In this document: piece by piece, positions 1-7,888 of the stretch
Layout of the letters: every line of letters begins with the position of its first letter
Numbering within the stretch: position 1 is the stretch's first letter
Assembly (NCBI GenBank): GCA_946480685.1
Contig: CAMLLI010000005.1
Span: 1 to 17,791, forward strand
Source: an uncultured Flammeovirgaceae bacterium
GTDB taxonomy: Bacteria; Bacteroidota; Bacteroidia; Cytophagales; Cyclobacteriaceae
Length of the DNA stretch: 17,791 nt
Reading direction: 5' to 3'
Notes under the pieces: generated by a model
Seen by the model: only the letters and a program-made list of their open reading frames with translations
The model's database searches: none
Told to the model about the DNA's origin: nothing
Position numbers and translations under genes: made by a program

Positions 1-134
1 AAGAGTATCCGCATGTCGCATTCCGGCCACTTGATTCGCTCAAACCGGTTGCCGTAGGTGTGCTGCGAAAGCGGAATAAAAGCAATAAGGCACTGAAAAC
101 CATGATCGAAGCCTTTCAAAAAAGTATGCAGTAA
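1..134 (+). CDS. C-terminal fragment of a probable LysR-family transcriptional regulator
   Basis: The frame is open from the left edge to a TAA stop at 132-134 and gives 43 residues, so only the very end of the gene is present. The visible sequence has the stretch VAFRPL, then a short strand (VAVGVLRKRN), then a helix (ALKTMIEAFQKSM). This order (a V/I-x-FRPL strand, a strand ending in R-K-x-N/D, then a closing amphipathic helix with a hydrophobic pattern) is what the end of a LysR-type effector-binding domain usually looks like. LysR proteins are cytoplasmic DNA-binding regulators that respond to small molecules. No DNA-binding domain, regulated target or partner can be seen here. Assignment to the family is an inference from about 40 residues; another Rossmann-like periplasmic-binding fold would be the main alternative. 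Nothing suggests a functional link with leuS downstream. Confidence 0.5.
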   Translation, partial: EYPHVAFRPLDSLKPVAVGVLRKRNKSNKALKTMIEAFQKSMQ

Positions 135-177
135 GCCTTCATTACTGACCTGTAATTTTCGCAAAAGGCTTATTTTT
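133..177 (+). terminator. possible terminator after the LysR-like gene
   Basis: AAGCCTT at 133-139 can pair with AAGGCTT at 165-171. An inner hairpin ATTAC/GTAAT (141-145 with 152-156) sits inside the loop, and a run of five T follows at 173-177. The outer stem is only seven pairs with a long loop, so this is a weak candidate. The T run also forms part of a promoter-like -7 box for leuS, so the same bases may have either role. Confidence 0.3.
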
Positions 178-178
178 G
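150..178 (+). promoter_or_regulatory. candidate Bacteroidota-type promoter for leuS
   Basis: TATTTTTG at 171-178 is an exact match to the Bacteroidota -7 consensus TAnnTTTG. A CTG at 150-152, 18 bases upstream, is a partial match to the -33 TTG element. The start of transcription would fall around 183-186, leaving a leader of about 20 bases before the leuS ATG at 207. No Shine-Dalgarno sequence is seen, as is usual in this phylum. The -7 match is direct; promoter activity is inferred. Confidence 0.4.
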
Positions 179-206
179 CCGTTCGCCTAACAGAACGAAT
201 TACAAC

Positions 207-2999
207 ATGGCCGATTACAGCAAAGACGAGATCAAACGAATTGAAAAGAAGTGGCAGGACAAATGGGCTGCTGATGGTATTTACAAAGTAAAGGACGATA
301 CTTCCAAGCCTAAGTATTATGTACTCGATATGTTCCCTTATCCTTCCGGAGCCGGACTACACGTTGGGCACCCGCTCGGGTATATTGCTTCTGATATTGT
401 TTCTCGCTACAAGCGCATCAAAGGTTTTAACGTATTGCACCCGATGGGCTTCGATGCTTTCGGTTTACCTGCTGAACAATATGCTATACAAACCGGACAA
501 CACCCTGCGGTTACAACTGCTAAAAATATAGAGACCTATAAGCGCCAGTTACGCCAGATCGGATTTTCATACGACTGGGATCGCGAAGTGCAAACTTCAG
601 ACCCGGCATACTATAAATGGACACAGTGGATCTTCTCTCAGCTGTTCAACGCATGGTATAATAAAAAAGCAGGTGCCGATGGTAAAGCCGAACCGATCAC
701 AACGCTGATCGCTGAGCTTGAAAAGAACGGCAATAAAAATATAGCGGCTGTAACCGATGAAGATACACCGGCTATAACAGCCGAGCAATGGAAGAGCTTT
801 GATGAAAAAGCGAAAGAAGATTTTCTACAGAAATACCGCATCGCCTACCTGAGCGAAACGATGGTAAACTGGTGTGCTGCTTTAGGTACAGTACTTTCCA
901 ATGATGAAGTAAAGGATGGTGTAAGCGAACGCGGTGGCTACCCGGTGGAACGCATCAAGATGATGCAATGGAGTATGCGCATCACAGCGTATGCTGAACG
1001 CCTGCTGAAAGGACTCGATACCATCGACTGGCCCGAGCCGGTTAAAGAAATGCAACGCAACTGGATCGGCAAAAGCGTTGGCTGCGAACTTGACTTTAAA
1101 GTGGATGGCGCAAAAGATTTATCCATTCGCGTATTCACGACACGCATTGATACTATATATGGCGTAAGCTTCATGGTGATTGCTCCTGAACACGAACTCG
1201 TGGAGAAGATCACGACTGCGGGGCAACGTGAAGAAGTGGAGAAGTATGTAGAGATTGCGAAGAACCGCAGCGAGCGCGATCGCATGAGCGAGGTAAAAAG
1301 AATTACCGGTGCCTTTACTGGTGCGTATGTCATCAACCCGTTTAACAATGAAAAAGTACCGGTGTGGATTGCTGACTATGTATTGGCAGGCTACGGTACG
1401 GGTGCTGTCATGGCTGTACCGTCAAGCGATACACGTGATTATGCATTCGCTAAACATTTCAACCTGCCGATCATTGATGTATTGGAAGGACCAACGAGTG
1501 ATATAACGAAAGACAACTTCGAACCGAAATCAGGCACGATGATCAATTCGGATTTTCTGAATGGATTACCGTGGAATGAAGCAATCGAGAAAGCACTGCA
1601 GCGTGTAGAAGAACTTGGTATCGGTATACGCAAGGTAAATTTCCGGATGCGTGATGCGATCTTCGGAAGACAACGTTACTGGGGCGAGCCCTTCCCGGTA
1701 TATTTCGACAAAGGTATACCGAAGCTAGTAGCTGATAAAGATCTGCCGGTAACTTTACCGGAGATCGATCAGTATAAACCTACCGAGACGGGCGAACCTC
1801 CGCTGGGTCGCGCGAAAGACTGGAACTATAACGGACATGCGTATGAATTAACTACGATGCCGGGCTGGGCTGGTTCAAGCTGGTACTGGTTCCGCTATAT
1901 GGATCCGAAGAATGAAAAAGAATTTGCCGGCAAAGACAAAATAAATTACTGGAAAGATGTAGACCTGTATATGGGTGGCAGCGAACACGCTACAGGCCAC
2001 TTGTTATACTCGCGTTTCTGGTGCAAGGTATTGAAAGATTTAGGTTATGTAGAGGCTGAAGAACCTTTCAAGAAGCTGATCAATCAAGGGCATATACAAG
2101 GTATGTCGAAGTTTGTATACCGCGTGAATGGCACGAACAAGTTTGTGTCACATGGCTTGCGTAAACAATATGATGTAACGCCTTTGCATGCTGATGTGAA
2201 CATGGTAGACAATGATATACTTGATGTAGAGGCATTCAAAAAATGGCGTGACGATTTCAAGGATGCAGAATTTATACTCGAAGACGGCAAGTATATCTGC
2301 GGAACAGAGATCGAAAAAATGTCGAAATCAAAATACAACGTAGTGAACCCGGATGACATTGTAGTGAACTACGGTGCCGACACGCTGCGTATGTACGAGA
2401 TGTTCCTCGGACCCCTGGAATTATCGAAGCCCTGGAATACCAACGGTATCGATGGTGTATATAAATTCCTGCGCAGGTTCTGGAATCTCTTCCACGACAA
2501 GAATGAGAACTTCGTGATCAGCGATGAAGAAGCTACACGCGATGAGTTGAAGATCCTGCATAAAACGATCAAGAAGATCGAAGAAGATATAGAACGCTTT
2601 TCATTCAACACTTCGGTAAGTGAGTTCATGATCTGCTGCAATGAGCTGAGCTCGATGAAGTGTAACAAACGCGCTATACTTGAGCCACTGGTTGTAGCAC
2701 TTTCTCCGTATGCACCACACATCACCGAAGAACTGTGGGAGAAACTCGGTCATACAACATCTGTACTGAATGCAAGCTTCCCTAAATTTGACGAGCAGTA
2801 CCTCATCGAGAGTTCATTCGAATACCCGATCTCTATCAATGGAAAGGTTCGTGTAAAAATGAACTTCGCACTGGATACTCCGAAGGAGGATATTGAGAAG
2901 TCAGTAATGGCTTCCGAAACTGTTCTGAAATGGACAGAAGGTAAAGCTCCCAAAAGAGTTATTGTTGTACAGGGACGAATTGTGAATGTGGTGGTATAA
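207..2999 (+). CDS. leuS: leucyl-tRNA synthetase (class I, cytoplasmic)
   Basis: Attaches leucine to tRNA-Leu in the cytoplasm and hydrolyses mischarged tRNA. The 930-residue product has the class I nucleotide-binding motif as HVGH (residues 52-55) after YPSGAGL, and KMSKS at 704-708. The editing domain lies between them, with the threonine-rich motif as TTRIDT (311-316; usual form TTRPDT) and the editing-pocket aspartate as Asp408 in AVPSSDTRD, where many relatives have a histidine two before the Asp. It is about 70 residues longer than the E. coli enzyme (860). The extra length includes a charged segment near residues 152-212 and a leucine-specific region just before KMSKS. The zinc-binding cysteines of the E. 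coli ZN-1 region are absent here (SERGGYPVERIK stands in their place). The C-terminal anticodon-binding helices and the final small domain (ending GRIVNVVV) are intact. It appears to be a single-gene transcript ended by the terminator at 3030. The identification is secure. Confidence 0.98.
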   Translation: MADYSKDEIKRIEKKWQDKWAADGIYKVKDDTSKPKYYVLDMFPYPSGAGLHVGHPLGYIASDIVSRYKRIKGFNVLHPMGFDAFGLPAEQYAIQTGQHPAVTTAKNIETYKRQLRQIGFSYDWDREVQTSDPAYYKWTQWIFSQLFNAWYNKKAGADGKAEPITTLIAELEKNGNKNIAAVTDEDTPAITAEQWKSFDEKAKEDFLQKYRIAYLSETMVNWCAALGTVLSNDEVKDGVSERGGYPVERIKMMQWSMRITAYAERLLKGLDTIDWPEPVKEMQRNWIGKSVGCELDFKVDGAKDLSIRVFTTRIDTIYGVSFMVIAPEHELVEKITTAGQREEVEKYVEIAKNRSERDRMSEVKRITGAFTGAYVINPFNNEKVPVWIADYVLAGYGTGAVMAVPSSDTRDYAFAKHFNLPIIDVLEGPTSDITKDNFEPKSGTMINSDFLNGLPWNEAIEKALQRVEELGIGIRKVNFRMRDAIFGRQRYWGEPFPVYFDKGIPKLVADKDLPVTLPEIDQYKPTETGEPPLGRAKDWNYNGHAYELTTMPGWAGSSWYWFRYMDPKNEKEFAGKDKINYWKDVDLYMGGSEHATGHLLYSRFWCKVLKDLGYVEAEEPFKKLINQGHIQGMSKFVYRVNGTNKFVSHGLRKQYDVTPLHADVNMVDNDILDVEAFKKWRDDFKDAEFILEDGKYICGTEIEKMSKSKYNVVNPDDIVVNYGADTLRMYEMFLGPLELSKPWNTNGIDGVYKFLRRFWNLFHDKNENFVISDEEATRDELKILHKTIKKIEEDIERFSFNTSVSEFMICCNELSSMKCNKRAILEPLVVALSPYAPHITEELWEKLGHTTSVLNASFPKFDEQYLIESSFEYPISINGKVRVKMNFALDTPKEDIEKSVMASETVLKWTEGKAPKRVIVVQGRIVNVVV

Positions 3000-3029
3000 A
3001 TACCATTCAAACATTATTCATATTTACCG

Positions 3030-3064
3030 GAGAGGCTGCTGAAAGGCAGCCTCTCTTTTTTTTT
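3030..3064 (+). terminator. strong intrinsic terminator of leuS
   Basis: GAGAGGCTGC (3030-3039) pairs perfectly with GCAGCCTCTC (3046-3055) across a six-base loop (TGAAAG), followed directly by nine T residues (3056-3064). This is a textbook rho-independent terminator 30 bases after the leuS stop codon. Confidence 0.92.
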
Positions 3065-3133
3065 GCTCTGGATAAATGCGGGAAATAAATATCAACCTGT
3101 AACAAAAATATCATCCCATCGTCATGCAAACCG

Positions 3134-3164
3134 TTGGACGTTTGCTATGGACTGTCTATCTTAA
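3134..3164 (+). promoter_or_regulatory. weak candidate promoter for the ABC transporter unit
   Basis: The 146 bases between the leuS terminator and the ATPase start codon must hold the promoter of the transporter unit. The best Bacteroidota-type candidate is TTG at 3134-3136, then 20 bases, then TATCTTAA at 3157-3164, which matches TAnnTTTG at six of eight positions. The match is imperfect. Nothing else in 3065-3210 is recognisable. Confidence 0.22.
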
Positions 3165-3210
3165 AAAATATTGGCCGCCACCAAACTAACTCTTAACCTA
3201 ATCATTATCC

Positions 3211-4095
3211 ATGCAGCTTGTTATTGACAACCTTTCGAAGACGTACTCCAATGGCGTACAGGCTTTGAAGAACGTTTCGCTTACCATTAACCAGGGAATG
3301 TTCGGACTGCTCGGTCCTAACGGTGCCGGCAAATCTTCACTCATGCGTACCATCGCTACGTTACAGGAGGCCAGCAGCGGTTCCATCACACTGGGCAACC
3401 TCGATGTACTGAGCGAGAAACACGAAGTACGAAAAGTACTCGGCTACCTTCCGCAGGAGTTTGGAGTATATCCGCGTGTAACAGCAGAGACGATGCTCGA
3501 TCACATTGCTGATCTCAAAGGTATCGTGGATAAAAAACAGCGCAAGGAAATTGTACATACCCTCCTCGAGAAAGTAAATCTCATTCACGTTCGTAACAAG
3601 AACCTCGGCACATTCTCGGGCGGTATGAAACAACGCTTTGGTGTAGCGCAGGCACTCATCGGCAATCCTAAACTTATTATTGTAGATGAACCAACAGCAG
3701 GTCTCGATCCGGCCGAGCGAAATCGCTTCTATAATTTACTGAGTGAAATCGGTGAGAATACCATCGTTATACTCTCCACGCACATTGTAGAAGATGTAAC
3801 AAACCTCTGCAGCAACATGGCCATTATTTGTCTCGGTGAAGTTATAGCACAAGGGCACCCGGCCGATCTTGTTGAATCATTGCAAGGCAAAGTATGGAGC
3901 CGCATTATCGAGAAGAGCGAACTATCCTTCTTCCGTAATTCATTCAACGTAATCTCTACGCAGCTCAAAGCAGGTAAAACACAGATACATATAATCAACG
4001 ATTTTCGTCCCGATGATTTCAAGCCGGAGGAAGCCAGCCTGGAAGATGTATACTTCTCGAAGATCGCGGAGAAGATGGACACCATTACTGTTTAA
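3211..4095 (+). CDS. ABC transporter ATP-binding subunit
   Basis: A 294-residue cytoplasmic ATPase that should power the membrane protein encoded 21 bases downstream. All nucleotide-binding motifs are present in order: Walker A GPNGAGKS (35-42), Q-loop glutamine in PQEFG (Gln82), signature FSGGMKQR (135-142), Walker B LIIVDEP (155-161) with the catalytic glutamate at 160, D-loop AGLDP, and the switch histidine in STHIVED (His191). The signature and the FGLLGPNGAGKS context are typical of the CcmA/NatA/DrrA-like subfamily that pairs with ABC-2 permeases. Roughly the last 70 residues form a small extra C-terminal domain ending in the helix SLEDVYFSKIAE, common in this subfamily. Start choice: the ATG at 3211 gives the normal MxLxIxNLSKTY beginning. 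The substrate cannot be told from the sequence. Confidence 0.96.
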   Translation: MQLVIDNLSKTYSNGVQALKNVSLTINQGMFGLLGPNGAGKSSLMRTIATLQEASSGSITLGNLDVLSEKHEVRKVLGYLPQEFGVYPRVTAETMLDHIADLKGIVDKKQRKEIVHTLLEKVNLIHVRNKNLGTFSGGMKQRFGVAQALIGNPKLIIVDEPTAGLDPAERNRFYNLLSEIGENTIVILSTHIVEDVTNLCSNMAIICLGEVIAQGHPADLVESLQGKVWSRIIEKSELSFFRNSFNVISTQLKAGKTQIHIINDFRPDDFKPEEASLEDVYFSKIAEKMDTITV

Positions 4096-4116
4096 CCTAA
4101 CCTTACCGACATCTTT

Positions 4117-7100
4117 ATGTTCTGGAAAATATTTCTTTTCGAGGTAAGGTATCGTTTTAAACGGCCTGCTACCTACGCATACTTCTTTGTATTGTTCCTC
4201 TTTGCCTTTGTGAGCGGTATATATGGAAACAGTCCTGCATCCGAGAAAGTATATGTAAACTCTGCATATGCCATCGGTTACTTCATGATCATTCTAAGTG
4301 TATTTGAGACCTTGATCGCTTCGGCCGTTATGGGTGTGCCGGTATATCGTGATATTGAATACCGCACGAAGGATTACTTCTTCACCTACCCCATCACCGA
4401 GAAATCATATTTACTCGGCAGGTTCCTCGGTTCATTCGTCATTCTCATCTTTATCAGCTTCGGGTATCACGTTGGTACGTGGCTCGGAGGACCGCTGGGC
4501 GTAATGACCGGTGAGGTTGAACCCGAACGCTTCGGTCCGTTTATACTCTATCACTATATCTACAACACGCTGGTATTAAATATACCCAACCTGTTCTTTA
4601 CAGGTACGGTGTTCTTTGCACTGGTAGCGCTCACACGAAAAATTGTTGTAACCTATGTAGGGAGTGTAATTCTTTTTATCGGCTACCTGCTGGCCAATGC
4701 GCTTACGCAGGATCTTGACAATAAAGACCTGGTAGATATACTCGATCCGTATGCACTCACCACCTATATCAACGCTACCAAATACTGGACACCTACTGAA
4801 CAAAATACAGGACTGATACCTTTGGAAGGTAACTTCCTGCTGAATCGAATCTTGTGGATCGGCGTCAGCCTGCTCCTGTTTGCTTTTACATTCTTCCGGT
4901 TCTCGTTCCGAAGCATGCTGGAAGTAGCTGCCGGCAAGGTTAGAAAAGATGAAGTGATTGAACGCAAAGGACGATCGCTCGCAGATCTGCCGGTTGTACA
5001 GAAAGTATATTCACAAAGTATATATTTCAGAAAAGCGTTTCGGTTGGGATTGCTGGAGTTCGGTAACATTATAAAAGACTTTTACTTTATCGCCATCCTG
5101 CTGGCTGGTGTATTGTTCCTCTTCCTGGACGGATGGTTTGGTTCGCCCATTTTTGGTACACCTTCTCTCCCGCTCACGTATTACATGCTCGAAGTAAAAG
5201 ATTATAACTATATCATCTTCGTCTTTATCATTATAATCTTCTATACCGGTGAAGTAGTGCATCGTGATAAAAGTGTGAATTACTCCAACATTGCCGATGC
5301 TTTGCCGATTCCTAACTGGGTTGTCTATGGTTCCAAATTCTTATCGCTTGTCCTGATCAGTTTTGTATTGGTAAACCTTGTTGTGATCTGCGGAGTGCTG
5401 AACCAGGTTGTAAAAGGCTATTTCAATTTTGAGTTCGGCATGTATTTTACCGACCTGTACCTGATCGAGTTCCCGGAGTATATTCAGCTGGTGATGCTCG
5501 CGTTCATCGTACATATTCTTGTCAACAATAAATTTATAGGTCACGTTGTTTCCATTGGTATATGGGTAGCCTTGTTTGGCCTGCGCAATTTTGCCGAGCT
5601 GAACTATAATCTTTTCTTCTACAGCTACATTCCCGAATACAAAATATCGGACATGAATGGCTTCGGGCATTTTCTGAAGTCCACTGCGTGGTTCAATGTA
5701 TACTGGCTAAGTCTCGGGGCTATATTTGTGGTTATCGGCAACCTGTTCTGGAATCGCGGAGCTGAAACGAGTCTTGTAACGCGCTGGCAGATTGCCAAAC
5801 AAAGATTCAACGGTCTCTCGGCTACCTCACTCACAATATTCACAGTGTTATGGATTGGCAGCGGTATATTTATATACTACAACGTAAGCGTACTCAACAA
5901 ATACTATACTGCGAAGGAAAGCCGGAACATCGGTGCAGACTTTGAAAAGAAATACAAGAAGTACGAGTTCACCGCTCAGCCAAAAGTAACGGACGTGAAC
6001 GTTACGATCGATATATACCCGAAAGACCGAACTACGAAGGCTTCCGGTATATTTACCATTGTCAACAAAAGTACAAAGCCGATCGATTCGCTAATCCTCA
6101 ACATCAGCAGTCCGGTGGCTCATACCATCATTGAAAAACTTTCCGTTGATGGAAGTGAACCTAAACTGGTGATGGAAGACAAAGTGAACCGCTTCTTCAT
6201 TTACAAAATGCCGAAGACCATGCAACCGGGCGACACCATGAAGATGGACATCACGATGGACGCAGGCTATAAAGGTTTTACAAACAGTGGTCTGGGCAGA
6301 CAGATCGTTTACAACGGAACCTTTTTTGATCTGAGTATATTTCCTTCGTTCGGCTATCCGGGTGATCCGATCGACAGCGACAAAGAACGGAAGAAGCATG
6401 GTTTACCGAAGAAAGACTATACACTTCCGCCTCAAACCGATCCGCATGGCCTGAGCAATTTACTCTTCAACGATGATGCAGATTATGTAACCTTCGAAGC
6501 AACTGTAAGCACCGATGAAGACCAGATTGCATTAGCACCTGGTTATTTGCAGAAGGAATGGGTTGAAAAAGGAAGAAAGTATTATCACTATAAAATGGAT
6601 GGTGAGATGGACCTGTTCTTCAATATATCTTCCGCCCGCTATGCTGTGCATCGTGATGTATGGAAAGGTAAAAATGGAGAATCGGTAAACATCGAAATAT
6701 ACCATCATCCCGATCACGCCTACAACCTCGATCGCTTTGTAAGTTCGGTGAAGGCATCCATGGACTACTTCTCGACTAATTTCCGTCCGTATCAATATAA
6801 ACAGATGCGTATACTGGAGTTTCCGCGTTACGCTGGTTTCGCGCAATCATTCCCGAACACAGTGCCCTATACCGAAAGCTTCGGTTGGGTTGCAGACTAT
6901 AGCGATCCGGATGATACCGATTATACTTTTTATGTTACGGCTCATGAAGTAGCACACCAGTGGTGGGGTCACCAGGTAACACCTTCGGCTACACGCGGAG
7001 CAAACCAGATTTCCGAGTCGATGGCCGAGTACTCTTCACTCATGGTATTGCACCACGAGTATGGTGTTGACTGCATGCAGAACCGTTTGAAATATAGTCT

Positions 7101-7743
7101 CGATCGTTACCTGCGCGGGCGTGCCGGTGAAGATAAATTTGAAGCTACGTTATTAGAAAATGATTCGCGTTCCTATATATGGTATGAAAAAGGATCGCTT
7201 ATACTATATGCTTTGCAAGACCTGATTGGTGAAGAGCGATTGAATGGTGCGTTCCGTAAATTTATTGATACCGCTGCTTTCCGCGAGAAGCCTCCGTTTG
7301 CTACTTCGCGTGAATGGTATAGCTATATCAAAGCGGCCATTCCTGATTCATTGCAATATTTCATAGACGACTCGTTTGAAAAGATAGCGTTGTATGAAAA
7401 CCGCATTACCAAAGCGGTATCAGAACCGTTGAAAGATGATCAGTATAAAGTTACCCTCACTGTGCAAACACGTAAGCTATATTACGATGGTCTCGGAAAA
7501 GAAACGGGTAAAGGAACCGGCAAAGATCTGATCGACATCGGCATCTTTACCGATGATGGCAAAAATGAAAAAGGCATGGTAAAGAAGGTGCCACTGTATT
7601 TAAAGAAACACTGGCTGGGCGAAGGCGAGCATACCTTTACCTTTACTGTAAAGGGTAAACCGGTGAAGGCCGGCATTGATCCGTACAATAAACTGATCGA
7701 CCGTATTCCGGATGACAACATGAAAACCGTGGAAAGCAACTGA
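4117..7743 (+). CDS. ABC-2-type permease fused to an M1-family metallopeptidase
   Basis: A 1208-residue fusion. Residues 1-590 are membranous: about six hydrophobic segments in 20-262, six more in 320-546, and a thirteenth at 571-590. The basic loops (263-318 and 548-569) are predicted cytoplasmic, which places the peptidase in the periplasm. The two permease halves look duplicated: residues 76-104 and 381-409 align without gaps at an offset of 305 (V-x-RD, then PI, then FL at matching places). The peptidase carries the zinc motif HEVAH (943-947), a second ligand glutamate Glu967 in SESMAEY, and the catalytic-type tyrosine in YEKG (Tyr1023). The spacing from HEVAH to that glutamate is 19 residues rather than the usual 18, and the exopeptidase GxMEN motif is not recognisable (GFAQSFPNT occupies that region). 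A beta-rich domain follows to the C-terminus. This architecture is known in Bacteroidota genomes as 'ABC transporter permease/M1 family aminopeptidase'. With the ATPase upstream it forms a two-gene unit. Both substrate and transport direction are unknown. Confidence 0.95.
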   Translation: MFWKIFLFEVRYRFKRPATYAYFFVLFLFAFVSGIYGNSPASEKVYVNSAYAIGYFMIILSVFETLIASAVMGVPVYRDIEYRTKDYFFTYPITEKSYLLGRFLGSFVILIFISFGYHVGTWLGGPLGVMTGEVEPERFGPFILYHYIYNTLVLNIPNLFFTGTVFFALVALTRKIVVTYVGSVILFIGYLLANALTQDLDNKDLVDILDPYALTTYINATKYWTPTEQNTGLIPLEGNFLLNRILWIGVSLLLFAFTFFRFSFRSMLEVAAGKVRKDEVIERKGRSLADLPVVQKVYSQSIYFRKAFRLGLLEFGNIIKDFYFIAILLAGVLFLFLDGWFGSPIFGTPSLPLTYYMLEVKDYNYIIFVFIIIIFYTGEVVHRDKSVNYSNIADALPIPNWVVYGSKFLSLVLISFVLVNLVVICGVLNQVVKGYFNFEFGMYFTDLYLIEFPEYIQLVMLAFIVHILVNNKFIGHVVSIGIWVALFGLRNFAELNYNLFFYSYIPEYKISDMNGFGHFLKSTAWFNVYWLSLGAIFVVIGNLFWNRGAETSLVTRWQIAKQRFNGLSATSLTIFTVLWIGSGIFIYYNVSVLNKYYTAKESRNIGADFEKKYKKYEFTAQPKVTDVNVTIDIYPKDRTTKASGIFTIVNKSTKPIDSLILNISSPVAHTIIEKLSVDGSEPKLVMEDKVNRFFIYKMPKTMQPGDTMKMDITMDAGYKGFTNSGLGRQIVYNGTFFDLSIFPSFGYPGDPIDSDKERKKHGLPKKDYTLPPQTDPHGLSNLLFNDDADYVTFEATVSTDEDQIALAPGYLQKEWVEKGRKYYHYKMDGEMDLFFNISSARYAVHRDVWKGKNGESVNIEIYHHPDHAYNLDRFVSSVKASMDYFSTNFRPYQYKQMRILEFPRYAGFAQSFPNTVPYTESFGWVADYSDPDDTDYTFYVTAHEVAHQWWGHQVTPSATRGANQISESMAEYSSLMVLHHEYGVDCMQNRLKYSLDRYLRGRAGEDKFEATLLENDSRSYIWYEKGSLILYALQDLIGEERLNGAFRKFIDTAAFREKPPFATSREWYSYIKAAIPDSLQYFIDDSFEKIALYENRITKAVSEPLKDDQYKVTLTVQTRKLYYDGLGKETGKGTGKDLIDIGIFTDDGKNEKGMVKKVPLYLKKHWLGEGEHTFTFTVKGKPVKAGIDPYNKLIDRIPDDNMKTVESN

Positions 7744-7767
7744 TTTCAATCAAACGCTTTACGATAC

Positions 7768-7802
7768 AAGATACCAGGCCTCAACCCCTGGTATCTTTGT
7801 TT
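7768..7802 (+). terminator. intrinsic terminator of the ABC/peptidase unit
   Basis: AAGATACCAGG (7768-7778) pairs with CCTGGTATCTT (7787-7797) around an eight-base loop, giving an 11-pair stem followed by a T-rich stretch (TTGTTTAT). It lies 25 bases after the stop codon. The T tract is interrupted, so efficiency may be moderate. Confidence 0.75.
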
Positions 7803-7865
7803 ATACCGTCTTAACAAAGACAAATCCGTTTTATAAATGTTCGCTCCGATCTTCAATTTCTTTCG

Positions 7866-7873
7866 TTAATTTG
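7866..7873 (+). promoter_or_regulatory. candidate -7 box for purC
   Basis: TTAATTTG matches the Bacteroidota -7 consensus TAnnTTTG at seven of eight positions. It would give a very short leader, since the purC ATG is at 7889. No convincing TTG is seen at the expected -33 distance (TTCG at 7840-7843 is the nearest). This is a weak inference. Confidence 0.25.
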
Positions 7874-7888
7874 CCCCCGATCTAGTAC

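Noticed and set aside
938..1348. 136-codon open frame antisense to leuS
   Set aside because: leuS is certain here, and the antisense product is Ser/Arg-rich with no domain pattern.
7744..7888. Possible purine riboswitch or PurR-type box before purC
   Set aside because: Apart from the terminator at 7768-7802 no conserved three-way-junction core or palindromic operator could be recognised in this interval.
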